Part shown: piece by piece, positions 46,490 to 58,484 of the stretch
Layout of the letters: every line of letters begins with the position of its first letter
Position numbering within the stretch: the first letter of the stretch is position 1
From: Omphalotus guepiniiformis
Lineage: Eukaryota; Basidiomycota; Agaricomycetes; Agaricales; Omphalotaceae
Assembly (NCBI GenBank): GCA_028554645.1
Contig: JAQOOI010000064.1
Location: forward strand, 2,666,001 to 2,730,000
DNA length: 64,000 nt
Reading direction: 5' to 3'
Program-made: the position numbers and the translations under genes
The notes under the pieces: generated by a model
Told to the model about the DNA's origin: nothing
Databases searched by the model: none
Seen by the model: the letters and a program-made list of their open reading frames with translations, nothing else

Positions 46490-48560
46490 TAGTAGGATAA
46501 TAATAGATGTACCACTACAGCGAGCAGACTAAATCAATAACGTTTTCACTACATATCAATAGCATGGGCAGGATCGTCCCCGTCGGGTCATGTAGTCCAA
46601 GAGCGAATGAGTGTAATTCGTCAGAATATCGGTTAGGTATACAGACGCCTGCCATGCACACCGACATAAACACCCTAAACATCCCGCATAAAAATGTGGT
46701 CTCTACTGCCTGCCGTCCACTCCCTTGTTGTTGAGCGTCCTCCCTTGACGTTTTAACAACACACCCAGACCCCGACTTTTCGAAAAGCGCGGGAATGAAC
46801 CAAACCATCTATCGAAGTACGTCAATTGGTATGTACACGGCACACCAGAGAGGAAAGACTTACACAACACGTGAGCATAGGGTAAGGACTGACCAGGACT
46901 TTGACCGAAAGCCATCCTAAGTTCCAACTTTCTCGGGTGAGAAGTGTCCTACTGATATGGGACAGGCGCGTAGATCGCAAAGTGTGCGCAGGGAAGCGGA
47001 GGCAGCCAGAAGGTAAGTGGTGGTGGGAAATCAGGGACATTAATGGTAGGTGCTTTTGTACGCCTTGTTGAGTGATTACTTCGCATGTGTTGGTTTAAAA
47101 GGTGGCGCCGGCCCCCGTATGTCTGTTCTGCCCAAACCAAAATAGACCAAACAATGAGCTTGGCCAAACCTCATACAGCCTCCTCGTCTGCAAACAGCAG
47201 TGGGTTGTAGGGGACACCCACTACAGCCACTGTCATGCGCAGTTGAGTTAGCTAAATGGCAGGCGGCACAAGGCACAGAAGGGATGGGTAGGATGGCGGT
47301 TGCATCGCGTGAAGAGGCGCACGTGAAGAGGTGTGGGGAATCTATGAAGTAAGTTCAGGGGTTTAGTGTTGGGGTTCATGAGTATTACACAGTACACACA
47401 CCACTGACTCCCAGCCTCCGAATGTTTCGCTCGAGGGATTTGAGAATAGCGAGTGTATGGTTGGCCTGCGCAGTGCAAAGGTACGGCTCTTGAGGGAGGC
47501 CACTCTCCTTAGTAGAAATGCCTCAGTTAGATCCTATTGGGTCAGAATCAGCAATCCTGAGGCATTCCGCTAAGAAGAAAGTCACCGCGCCAGGAGTGAA
47601 TAACTCTCCAATACGTGAAGCGGGGGCCTTGTACTTCATATCGTCTTCAAGAACATTTCAAGACAGCGGTATACTTCGTTCTTTATGCCGTGGATGCTGA
47701 ATGTACCTGCGACGAGCGACGGTGGACATGGTGAAAGCACACCTTGACAGCAATAGCACACGTTGACAGCAACAGACACGTGGGGCAGAGTGATAAGCCC
47801 ACGGACTAAGTACTACATAGAATGTAACACTGAACGGTTCACGAGTGCCAGGACCCCAAGTGTATGTCCTCAATTAGGAAGGTAACGTCAGAGTTTGCGT
47901 GTGATGAAGGCAAAACAGACCTTGTCGTTCAGGTCAACCGTACGAGAAGGACCAAAACAGATGAAAAGGCTGAGCCTGAGGTGTACGTATGTCAATGTTA
48001 CATGTACGCACTAGCTTAGACTAGCTTCTTACTGCTGAATAGACTCAGAGTAAAAAACCAGAAGCACGCTGAAAGTACTAACGGAGACACCGTGAAGGCG
48101 GGTATGGAGAATCGAGATCGGCTTTCGCGTTCAACTTCAGGAGCACTGCGGAATAGCTGCGGACCCAGCGTTGGTCCGACATGGATGCACGTTGGAGAGC
48201 AGTTGGAGAGTTCGGGTGGACGGGGAAACAGTGACTGAGGTGACAGCAGCATAGGATTGCCAAACCTTTGCCCGACCCGAGAGTCCCTATCACTCCACTC
48301 CATAGTATATAACTATCCGATAAACTTACCTTTAGTGAATTCTTCAGATGCAACCCAAGTCTGCCAAGTCCTGACAAGATTTCACCCTCTTCATATGTAC
48401 CCCGGGCCCTTAATTCGCTGTCGTCGGCTCTGACGGTAACTTTTAGCAGGCTTTTCCAAGCTCCTCTCAAACATGAAGTATTACAAGGGCCACACGACGA
48501 TGTCCAGATCATGGTACCCATTCATTTTAGAAATCATGAAAAGAATATAAAAAGACAACA
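46490..48560. other. gene-poor region
   Basis: About 2.1 kb without a recognisable gene. A short imperfect tandem repeat occurs at about 47735-47775 (CACACCTTGACAGCAATAG then CACACGTTGACAGCAACAG). Other open frames are short and overlapping. The left part may be 3' sequence of the integrase element. Confidence 0.4.
47737..47774. repeat. two-unit imperfect 19-bp tandem repeat
   Basis: The adjacent units CACACCTTGACAGCAATAG and CACACGTTGACAGCAACAG differ at two positions. It lies in gene-poor DNA with no assigned role; coordinates are good to a few bases. Confidence 0.6.
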
Positions 48561-51007
48561 TTACAATACATATCTGAAATCCCGGTTTTGCTTATCAGTT
48601 AAATCCAAGAACGCCTTATCGTGATCCATATCGTCAGCGAGGGAACCTCGAGATCACAAGAACGGACCAAACCACCGCACCTTATCAACTTTCACCTGCT
48701 CAACACTACCATCGCTATTCACTTTCTCAATATACACATCATCATACTGCTCATCATGAGGTTCCGCATCACGTAGCTTGTTCAGGTGAGCGAGGTAAAA
48801 ACGAATAGTGAGCATTAAAATGATACAGCAGCCATAGGAGATGCCAATGATTGTCCAGGGAATGTGGTTCCTGTATCAAAACGAAGACGACGTCGAATCA
48901 GACAAAATGAAAAGATGAGGTAAAAAGTCATTGAATGCATACCTGGGTTGGTACTTCGCTTGCCACATGAAAGGGGCAGCGGCGTTACCGATACAGTAAG
49001 CGCAGAGCATAACAGCGTTAGTCGTGATTCTCTTGGTATGGCCGGCGGTAACGCTAGAAAGCCAAGATAGTGCCAACACTACGTACGAAGGAAGCTCGTA
49101 AGAAAAAGAAAATACACGGTCATACTACAAAAAACGGACGTACCAAAACCAGTCGTACCCACACCCGTCAACCACTGCGAAAACAACAAACCCACTTTGT
49201 TACTCCAAGGCAGGAGGTTAATCAGAATCACTCCCAAAATGTTAGGAAGCATGTAGGCAGCTGCGACGTAGCCTCGACTGTTTGGGATACGCGCAGCGAT
49301 GTTGACACCCGTGTAGATAGTAACAATTTCAATGAGACCATCGACACAGCCCAAGAGCGTCGTTTGCAAATACGTGAAACCGAACCCGGAAACGATGATG
49401 GAGCGCTGGTTGGTTAAAGAGTTGGGAACATTGTCGAGGGCAGAGAATAGAGCGAACAGCCAGGTTTTAGGGTCGAGCAAGGCTTCGATCATCCTTTGAG
49501 TTATGCCTCAGAAGTTGCTCTTTGAGAATCATTTAGAAAAGACGTACTGCTCCTTCTTAAAATGCTTGTTCTCTACACCAGTTTGATTTCCCTGCCAAGG
49601 AAATGAGTGAAGGCTAAACTTAATCTTTTATCTTTGAGCTAACACACCTTAAGGCGCTGAACGGCTATCGCACGCTCATTGTGTGTAAGGAACCAAGCAG
49701 TAGTAGGTGAGTCCGGGAAAAAGAGCCTGCAATACGAATGAGCTTGTTCCGAAAAGCGAGGACCTCCAGAAAATGTACTCACCAGAACGACACAGCAGTA
49801 ATCAATGTCAACAATCCGGTGATAATCATAAGCCTGTAACCCAATTAAATCAAGACGGGAGTGTGGAGCCTCCGGTGGAGTAACATACCATTGCCAAGGT
49901 TCAAAATGGGACGTATGAATATGAAGACTCCCGAAACTGAGAAAGCCAGATATGATCTGTGCGGTGCCATTCATCAAGACTGCGAACAGAAACAGAAATT
50001 CCATCAGAAAATCGAGGGTGGCGGTAGAGTCACATTGAAGGTGTTCGACGTACACCAATAACCAACTCTCAACGTTTGCTCGTTTCGTGTATAGAACATG
50101 GAGCTGACGATTAAAAACCCAGCGGTGATGGACCCCTCGCATGCTCCAAGGATTAAACGGACGACGAAAAGTCCGGCAAAGTTCGTGCAGGCGGCATGTG
50201 TGCAAAGAGCGACAGCCCAGATGAAGATGTTGATACTGAATGTGCAAAAACATATGTGAGAGAGAGACTATGAAATAAGGTATGGTTCACATACCTCATC
50301 CATTTACCCACAGGGAACTTTTGAAGAGCGAGATTTTGAGGATATTCGAATACGAGGTAGCTCAGGTAAAAGATCGTGCCGAGCCTGGAAAGAGAATTGA
50401 GCTGAATGACAACTGAACCAGCTTCGATACTAATCACCAGTTGTACCTATAATTTGCGTTGAATAAGTTGTACGAAGGAAAAGGGGAAAAGAGAAAACTC
50501 ACTGATTCGTAGTGAGATGCGTCGCAGTTCTATAAAACACAGAAAGTCAATACACCTATATTCGAAGAAAGACCTGACTGAACTCACCTAATACCCAAGA
50601 TGGCTGAGCTTCCCAAAGTCGTCTTGTCCATAAATTGAATCCTAGCACGTGTAAGATTGGAGGTGGTGCATCTTCGAATGATTCACCGTACCAGTAGAGA
50701 ACTGACAAGCACATTTCATCAATTACAGAGAAGCTTTTCGAAAATGATGATAACTTACTGCACATCAAAGGGAGAATATGACGGTCAATTTTCTTTCTTC
50801 AGACGTCAATGTCAGTCGGATCCCGACAACGAGGAAAGTTTCCAGGACTAACCGGATCCTCAACACCTCAGCTGGATCCAACTCATCAACCTCAGCCGCG
50901 AGTTCCGCCGCTGTATCCACCGCCGCCGTCGAGACTTCGACATGATGAAGCTCGTCAAGCTTGAGTTTTGAATCTCGCTTCTCGTCATAGTGTGAAGCCA
51001 AACTCAT
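48561..51007 (-). CDS. MFS transporter, ACS/allantoate permease family, copy 2
   Basis: A paralog of 36659-39167 with the same exon layout. The N-terminus MSLASHYDEKRDSKLKLDEL lies at 51007 and LDPAEVLRIR precedes helix 1. Membrane parts: LGTIFYLSYLVFEYPQNLAL, KFPVGKWMR, TNFAGLFVVRFILGACEGSI, SSMFYTRNEQTLRVGYWYTS, FLSFGSLHIHTSHFEPWQW, ERAIAVQRLK, LTNQRSIIVSGFGFTYLQTT and NKVGLLFSQWLTGVGTTGFG. The tail DLTDKQNRDFRYVL stops at 48561. About ten in-frame introns. Differences from copy 1 are spread through the protein, so the duplication is not very recent. The substrate cannot be told from sequence. Confidence 0.9.
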
Positions 51008-51989
51008 CGTGAAGAGCAAGCAGTCTGGTGGTGGAGCCTAAGGGTGATGAGGTAGGAGCAGGGCCGCTGGGAATGATAGAAGTTATCTCGCTTTCCTTTA
51101 TACCATCATTTGCCGTGGATATCGGGCGCTTAACCCTAGTAGTCTGTGGCCCTGGGATGTCATTCTGGGTTCCATGTATTTGAAAGGTGCGATAAGAGAT
51201 ATGGATAATGGTGCGGCTATGGCGAATGATCAATTCACGCGACTTGCGCTACATGGTACATGTACCATACAAGGGAATTTTCCGGTCAGTTGCTTGACAA
51301 GCTAACGTACATAAGTAAATCAGTTACCTGGAGGAGACAGAAAACCAAGACTCACAGCGGCAGAATACAATTCATCCAACCGAACAACTCTAGATCCAAA
51401 GCAGGCTGAATTTCTCTTATCTTGAATTGGATAATCGTGGCTCAAGGAGTGAAGATATGCCCTTTTGATCTATATTCGCACCTTGCACCTCTTGGGGAAT
51501 CTCGGACAATGAATGTGGAAGTTTGTAGGCACTCAGACTGGGCAGAGCCAAAACGCAAACCACTGTATTTCGTGACCATCTTGACTCTCCCAGCTTCTTC
51601 ACATAGACTTAAATAGAATGTATGCGTCGGGTGTACACTGTTTAAGTACTCGAGTCAAAAGATGCGAAAATACTCCAAGGTATTCCAATGATGAGAATGT
51701 CAGTGTCGACAAGAATATGGAGGGATGAGCGGAAGTTTAGTCTTTCGGCCGCGGCAAGCAAGAAACGGAAGCGCCTGCCTGAGAAGCGCTGGATTGACCT
51801 CTCTTGGGCCTTGGCCGCCTGCATGATGATTGGCAAGTCCGGGTTTAAATAATTCCGTCTGCTTAACTCGAAATTCCGCAATGAAATATTTGAAGCCTCG
51901 AATCATTTTCAAAACTGCGAGCGCTTGAGGCTCCTTGAGCGCTTAGTGGCGTTTGGGCGCCTAACACGGTGCCTCCCAGCAATCTACTC
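51008..51989. other. upstream region of MFS copy 2, no gene
   Basis: Short overlapping open frames only. It probably includes the transporter's promoter (51008 upward). Confidence 0.4.
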
Positions 51990-53035
51990 AGTGCTATTCC
52001 TTGCCTCGACCACATTGAAGACTGGATACTCCCCTGATGGCGTTTACCCAGTTCGCGACGTCCTTGCTGGAGGTTGATACAAGGTTCTGATGCTGGGATA
52101 CGGAACGATTTTCACAATCTGGCTTGCTCGAGAACAACGACGAGATTGAAAAGTTCTCTCGCACCGTCAGGCTCAACATCTCGGGACCGAGAACAACGAC
52201 GAGATTGAAAATCCCTCGCACCCTTCAACATCTCGGGACCGAGAGCCTCCGTTCGATTCAGGATCATTTTTGCACGAAGGGCCGAACGAGAGATCACTCA
52301 GGGTGCTGGATCAAATTTATCTTGCTATCAGATTGGCTAGAAGTGTGGTGAAGCAAGTGGCTACTACGGTTAACTTTTATGCCCTGCAGGAGTTATTCAT
52401 GGAGGTCCGTTTCAGAATATACTCAGTTGTTCGTATCAAAGCTAACTTGCAACACTTTTATCTCTTCTCTATAACTCAGATCTCACCTGAGCTTCCCAAC
52501 GTCTTGTTCCGACTATCCTACGCCGTCAAGAACTGGTCAGATGAGTATTGAACGTGGTACTAGGTCGTCCCAAATAACAGAAGAAGTCTACCTGCTTGTC
52601 TCTCACAATCACTCCGTGATGCTGCAAGACCGTGTCTTCATCATTTATTTCGGGAAATCCTTCTTCAAGAAGCGCTCCCCTCTGGATTACACCCCAGCTA
52701 CTCAATCTCACTACGTGTCAACGGAAGGCGTTTTTACCCCGGCAGCAACCTATGCATCTGAATCTGGGAATTAGGTTAACGGGGTATGAGCCTTGGCTCA
52801 AAGAAGAGCAGAAGAATGAAGAACGAAGGATACAGGCCGCATATGCCGAGAAAACCTCTGTTGATACATTGCGTGAGGTTGGTTGGTAAGGTGTATGAAG
52901 GTGATGATCTAGAAGACGGGGAAACCAATTAACGACGAAGAGATTGAGTTGTTAGTGGACTTGCTGGAAGAGATGATGGGATGGGAGACCTATGGCGGAA
53001 TTGGATCGATATCTTTGGTTCGCGTAGATTCCTGA
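51990..53035 (+). pseudogene. kinase pseudogene, relative of the two downstream kinases
   Basis: This is a broken copy of the kinase family at 55253-58484, on the opposite strand. Recognisable pieces in order: DVLAGG and a Gly-rich loop region at 52050-52110; LQHLGTESLRSIQDHF at 52228-52275, matching LQHPGSESFRSIQDHF; LPNVLFRLSYAVKNWSDEY at about 52493-52549; a DFG-region counterpart (DRVFIIYFGKSF, with Asp replaced) at about 52630; YTPATQSHYVSTEGVF near 52690; and an end similar to PINDEEIELLVDLLEEM at about 52920. Stops and frame changes are frequent. Sequence for the region after the activation segment (WALGCLLFEIRTGYALFDPF in the intact copies) is missing near 52760, consistent with a deletion. 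A tandem duplication interrupts the N-lobe. Confidence 0.85.
52129..52239 (+). repeat. tandem duplication (about 59 bp and 52 bp) inside the kinase pseudogene
   Basis: Unit 1 (52129-52187) and unit 2 (52188-52239) both start CGAGAACAACGACGAGATTG and end TCAACATCTCGGGAC. Unit 2 lacks about 7 bases in the middle. The duplication probably arose after loss of function. Confidence 0.8.
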
Positions 53036-53737
53036 TTAGTTGACTAGGATGAATGTAGCTGGGTAGAGCTACTAATAATCAGATACCCAATTCAACAACT
53101 GCTAGAAGCTGGTAGAGAACCTGATGCGACGGACGGCCGCGCGCTCTAGCCTCGCTTACATAACTTTTTCTCGACTTTGCTACAACCACTCGCTAGGGTC
53201 GTTTTCTGGCCGCAACCTTGCTCGTAGTTGAAGGAAGAAACGGCAACGGTATCATCTCTCTATGCTCTCAGAAAAAAATGACAATCGGGGCTTACCAATT
53301 CAAGAGTCCGTTCACGCGATTGCGCAGGACAAAGCCTGACTGTGTAATGGTCACGGTTTAAATCTCTGTCAATACGCCGCACAATGTCGGTACTGGCTAT
53401 CGTACGCACACGTATACGTCCGGCAAGCAACTGTGTCCTTCCTGAATTCCAGACGCTTACTCTTGGTTATTCATTTTACCAGTGTCATGTATGTATAAGC
53501 TACGCCACGGATCGCGTACCGACGCTGCGACCCACTTACACCCCGAATGCAACAACAACTAAATTGATCACTGACGCAGAGGCTGATTCATGGGTCTCAA
53601 GTTTCTTAGGGGGGCATGCTTGTGGTATATAAGCGCACGTGAAGAGCATAACCTCTCCTCATCTTGCGAAGTTCCACAAACTCTAACCGTCAACGTCTCA
53701 CACAAATCATCAACTCATCGAACGCCACCGCAAAACT
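53036..53737. other. promoter-side region of reductase copy 1
   Basis: No gene was found. TATATAAGCG at about 53624 is a plausible TATA-like element 110 bp before the ATG of the reductase. Confidence 0.4.
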
Positions 53738-55058
53738 ATGTCGCGACAACAGAAAGCACTTTGTTTGATGAGCAAGCAAGGGCAATTCGAGCTCGTCGAC
53801 TTGCCTATTCCCTCACCTGGACCTGGCGAGGTTCTCATCAAGATTCAAGCGATTGGATTGAACCCTATGGAACCTCTGATTCAGAAAAGTGGCAGGATTG
53901 TGGAGGAATATCCGGCTATTCTGGGCATTGATGCTTCTGGGGATGTGGAGGAGTTGGGTGAAGGGGCGGAGGGATTCGTCAAAGGCGATCGAGTGTGAGT
54001 GTTGAATAGTCCGCGAGGTTTTACCAGCCTGATCAATAGTACTGATTCTCTACTACGAATTGATTCAATAGATTGGTACAGCCTATCCCAGCCGGCAAGG
54101 CCGGTGGATATCAACAATACACGGTAATTCCTGCCAATGCGGTGACGAAGGTATGTTGTCTCGTGTATCTCTGTGTGCTGTAGCCGTAGACTGATCATCA
54201 ACAAAGATCCCTAGTAAACTTTCCTACGCGGAAGCAGCAAGTATTCCGGCTACCTTCCTCACGGCTGCTGTCGGCCTTCTTGCTGCTAAACCAGAAGGCG
54301 CAGGACTCAACCCAACTCTTGACCCAACTATCAAGTACACTGGAGAACCTGCTCTGGTCATGGGCGGAAGTACCTCCGTAGGACAGTACGGTTAGTCCCT
54401 TCATCGCATCTTACCTCTAAAAGTGCATATATTCATCTCTTTTTTCTCAGCCATCCAAATCTTAAAATACCTCGACTTCTCTCCAATCATCGCCTACGCT
54501 TCTTCGAAACACTACGAACTACTCGAATCCCTCGGAGCCACGCATATCATCGATCGCAACACCATTGCGCTGCAAGACTTTCCCGCCGCTGTCCGAAGCA
54601 TCACCTCCGAGCCGCTGAAACTCGCATATGTCTCTACCGGAGGGCAAGAAGCCACGGATGCCGCCTGGGCGAGCTTGGCCGAAGGAGGACAATTGCCTTG
54701 CTGTATACCTGTTGCCTGGCCGGAATCTGTTGATGGAAAACGCAGTTGGTTCATTTGGGGTTCGTGCTATGATGCACCTCCGGATCGTACGATTCGGAAG
54801 GGTGATGTACCGAAGACATCGACCTTTGGGGTGACGATGATGAAGGGGCTTGAGAAGTGGCTTGAGGATGGGGTTATCAAGGTACGAATATATTACACCC
54901 TCGTGGTAATTGTGATAATTGATTGATATCTGGTTCAGCCTAATAATGTTAAGATCTTGCCAAATGGATTGGCTGGGATTCTTGCGGGGCACGAAGAACA
55001 AATGAATGGTAAAGTTAGTGCGTTCAAGTTGGTTGTTTTGCCGCAAGATACGCCTTGA
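53738..55058 (+). CDS. medium-chain (zinc-free) alcohol dehydrogenase/enoyl reductase-like protein, copy 1
   Basis: An NAD(P)H-dependent MDR-family oxidoreductase resembling fungal ToxD/trans-enoyl reductase-like proteins. The start MSRQQKALCLMSKQGQFELV lies at 53738. The GroES-like domain has PIPSPGPGEVLIKIQAIGLN and YPAILGIDASGDVEELGEG, then GFVKGDRV. The Rossmann part has ALVMGGSTSVGQY (nucleotide-binding Gly motif), AIQILKYLDFSPIIAYASS, LLESLGATHIIDR, AYVSTGGQEATDAAWASLAE and the C-terminal MMKGLEKWLEDGVIK. It ends KLVVLPQDTP at 55058. The zinc-ligand Cys/His set of classical ADHs is absent. Five exons splice in frame. The neighbouring kinase B is convergent, with 195 bp between stops. 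The substrate is unknown; a secondary-metabolism role is possible but not shown. Confidence 0.9.
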
Positions 55059-55252
55059 GGGGGAGCTAAGGATTTGGCACAAATTGGTTGCGTTTCTAAT
55101 TTTTGGTCAGCTATTTCTGTACGATAGCCACCCATGAATGTACTCGATAATTCCTCTGCTTCGTTGACTCGCAGCCTCAGTGCTGTTCTTCTGAATGTGA
55201 ATGTGAATGAAGAGTTGAGATTGTATTTGTTTGTGAGTCTACCCAGCTACAT

Positions 55253-56751
55253 TCATCTTAAGGAAGGACTGTACGCGAACCAAGGATGTCGCACCACCTC
55301 CGCCGTGGAGATTCTATCCTCCGGCCGATATCTCAACATCTTCTCCAGCAAGTCCACCAATAACTTAATCTCTTCTTCATCAATCGGCGTCCCCGTCTTC
55401 TCGATCATATCACCTTCATCCTGCTCTGGCGGATCGTCAACCTTCCCGACCTCACGCAATTTCTCCACAAGCGGGCTTTTCGCAGCATAAAGCTTTATCC
55501 CCTGTTCTTTCAAATCCTCTCTAGACTTTGGCTCGCCGTCATCATGAAACCACGTCCTTCCGCCTTCCCATAAGTTCCACAATGGTTCAGGCAACTTACC
55601 AAACGTCTGTACGATCTGTTTAAGAATAAAATCCTCGTCGCTGAAGAAAGGATCGAATAACGCATATCCTGTTCTGATCTCGAAAAGCAGACAACCTAAT
55701 GCCCAGACTTCGGATGCGTAGGTCGTTGTTGGGGTGAAAAACCCTTCAGGTGATAGGTAGTGGATTTGAATAGCTGGTTTGTAGTCTGGAGGGGGACGGT
55801 TGACGAAGAAGGATTGTCCGAAATCAATGATGAAGATACGGTCTTGCAGCATCGTAGAGGAAAGACGACAAATGTCTACGGGAGCGACGACCTGTAAGGG
55901 TGAGAGAGGACCGGGAGGAACCCCGTCGACCTCATCTATTTCGGGGGGACCTAGTACCGCGTTCAATACATCGTCTGACCAGTTCTGGACGGTGTCGGAT
56001 AGTCGGAATAAGACGTTAGATGCTGTGAGATCTGCGCATAGAGAAAAATTAGCCTTGGTACGGAGATACTAAACTATTTTATGAATTACAGACCTCCATG
56101 AATCACTCCCGCAGAATGCATAAAGTCAACCGCAGTAGCTACTTGTTTCGCCACACTTCTAGCCAAGTCACTCCGAAGTCGTCTGCTACCGGGCATTCTC
56201 CCGATAGCGAGATACATAGTAGACAAATCCGGTCCAGCAGCTTGAGTGACCAAGCAAAGGTGAGTCCCGTTCGGCCCTTCGTGGAAGAAATGATCCTGAA
56301 TCGAACGGAAGCTCTCGCTTCCAGGGTGTTGAAGAATGTGGGAGATCTTCTTCAACTGTTGAGGGATGGATATATCTGGAATATCGGTAGGGGGTTTGGA
56401 AGACGCCTCGGCTGTCATGACTTTGAGTGTGACAAGTGTTTCCGAATTTTGAGCTGAATTTGGTCGTTGCTCTCGAGCAAGCCAGACTGTGGAGTACGCT
56501 CCGTGTCCCAGCTTTTGCAAGACTTTGTAGCGACCTCCAGCAAGGACATCTCCAATGAGAACTGGATGATAACCACCAGGACAGTAATTCTCAAGTCTTT
56601 CGATACCGTCGAGTCGAGAGTACAAATGAGGCTGCTGGCCATGGGTAGAATGATTCCTGGCTAGAGCTTTGTCTGAACATGTACGAGGTCGAACTTGAGA
56701 TGCAACACGGTAAAGTGAGCTAAAGAGCTTCAAATGTATACGGGGAGCCAC
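55253..56751 (-). CDS. SRPK-like protein kinase, copy B (start codon unclear)
   Basis: A Ser/Thr kinase of the fungal SRPK-related type. N-lobe: YSRLDGIERLENYCPGGYHP, VLIGDVLAGGRYKVLQKLGH, GAYSTVWLAREQ (Gly loop) and LVTLKVMTAEAS (Lys). LCLVTQAAGPDLS follows, and VDFMHSAGVIHGG splices into DLTASNV, giving an HGD loop in place of HRD with Asp and Asn retained. DFG is in FIIDFGQSF; LSPEGFF stands for APE; YASEVWALGCLLFEIRTGYA and the end VVRHPWFAYSPSLR follow. The open frame begins at a GTG codon at 56751 with a stop immediately upstream and no in-frame ATG before the Gly loop. An ATG near 56680 is one frame off. Either an upstream exon was missed or the copy has lost its start. Confidence 0.75.
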
Positions 56752-57048
56752 GACGAAAGTTTAAGATGAATACGGAATCAATTCAGAACAAAGCTTGACC
56801 TGCCGAGAAGCCGTGTATACAGTATTTCTGTGCGATCGCCGGCCCGCGACACGTCCGCCCACGATACGTCCGGTGAATTTTACGGTAAGTACGAGCAAGA
56901 CCCTGTACATACACAGAAGCCAAAGTAAAAGGGAGAGGAAATCAACGACCGAGGACAGATACACAGTCAGCACCGCCGTGAAAAAGCTCCATGTTGAATC
57001 TAAATTTTATTCCTACCCAATTACAGTCATCCTAGGGGCCTTAGTCGA

Positions 57049-58484
57049 CTAGTTAGGACTGTACCCAAACCAAGGATGCCGAACCACTTCGGCCGTAGAG
57101 ATCCTATCCTCTGGTTTGTACCTCAACATCTTCTCCAGCAAGTCCACAAACAACCTGATTTCTTCTTCATCAATCGGTGTCCCTGTCTTCTCGATCATAT
57201 CACCTTCATCCTGCTCTGGTGGATCATCGTCGCTCCCAACCTTACGCAATCTCTCAACAAGCGGAGTCTTCTTAGCGTATGCCTGTATCCCTCGTTCTTT
57301 CTGCTCCTCTTTGGACCTTGGCTCACCGGACTCATAGTCAAAGCACGTTGTGCCGCCTTCCCACAAACTCCACAGTGGTTCAGGCAACTTACCAAAGGTC
57401 TCTACAATCTGCTTGAGAATGGAATAGTCGTCGCTGAAGAAAGGATCGAAAAGTGCATATCCCGTTCTGATCTCGAAAAGCAGACAACCTAATGCCCAGA
57501 CTTCGGATGCGTAGGTCGCTGTCGGGTGGAAAAACCCTTCTGGCGATTCATAGTGAGATTGAATGGCTGGTTTGTAGTCTTCAGGGGGGCGGTCTACGAG
57601 GAAGGATTGTCCAAAATCAATGATGGTGACACGGTCTTGCAGTATCGATGAAGAGGAAAGGCGAGAGATGTCTACGGGAGCGACAACGTATAAGGGTGAG
57701 AGAGGACCAGGAGGAACCCCGTCAACTTTATCTGTTTTTGGGATACCTAGCGTCGCGTACAATTGGTCGTCTGACCAGTCGTAGACGGCATCGGACAATC
57801 GGAACACGACGTTGGATGCTGTGAGATCTGCATATAGAAAAGGCGTGCAAGTTAGCTATAAAACGGGTACACTGAGATAATTCTGAAATACAGACCCCCA
57901 TGAATGACTCCCGCAGAGTGCATAAAGTCAACTGCATTGGCCACTTGTTTCGCCACACTTCTAGCCAAGTCGCTTCGAAGTCGTCTGCTACCGGGCATCC
58001 TACCGCCGATAACGAGACACATGGTAGACAAATCCGGACCAGCAGCCTCAGTGACTAAACAAAGATGGGTGCCATTCGGACCTGTGTGTAAGAAATGATC
58101 CTTTATCAAACGAAAGCTGTCGCTTCCAGGATGTTGAACGGAGCGGGAGAACTCCTCTAACTTTCGAGGGATAGATATATCTGCGATTTCGGTAATGGGT
58201 GTGGAAGACGCTTCGGCTGTCATGACTTTGAGGGTAACAAGTGTTCGCGAGTCCTGAGAAGAATCTTGTCGTTGCTCTCGAGCAAGCCAGACTGTGGAGT
58301 AGGCGCCGTATCCCAGCTTATGCAGGACTTTGTATCGACCTCCAGCAAGAACGTCACCTATATTGACTGGATGATAGCCACCAGGCCAGTATCCGTCAAG
58401 GTCTTCGATACCGTCGAGTCGAGAATACAAAAACGCAGGCGACTCGCCAGAAGGCATTTTTGTTAAGATGTTGTCTGAAAGCAT
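57049..58484 (-). CDS. SRPK-like protein kinase, copy A
   Basis: An intact relative of copy B. The ATG at 58484 (MLSDNILTKMPSGES) is followed by YSRLDGIEDLDGYWPGGYHP, the hallmark start of this fungal kinase family. N-lobe: DVLAGGRYKVLHKLGYGAYS and the Lys in LVTLKVMTAEAS. Hinge region LCLVTEAAGPDLSTMCLV. Catalytic loop VIHGDLTASN, made across an intron near 57897 (ATT CAT GGG G joined to AT CTC), with Asp and Asn present and Arg of HRD replaced by Gly. DFG in TIIDFGQSF; SPEGFF and WALGCLLFEIRTGYALFDPF in the activation and F-helix region. The insert has an acidic stretch (DDDPPEQDEGDMIEKTG). The end FVDLLEKMLRYKPEDRISTA, EVVRHPWFGYSPN stops at 57049. About 450 residues. Likely active; substrate unknown. 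Confidence 0.88.

Noticed and set aside
47737..47774. Short repeat unit as the start of a CRISPR array or satellite
   Set aside because: Only two imperfect adjacent units, no spacers, in a eukaryotic genome.
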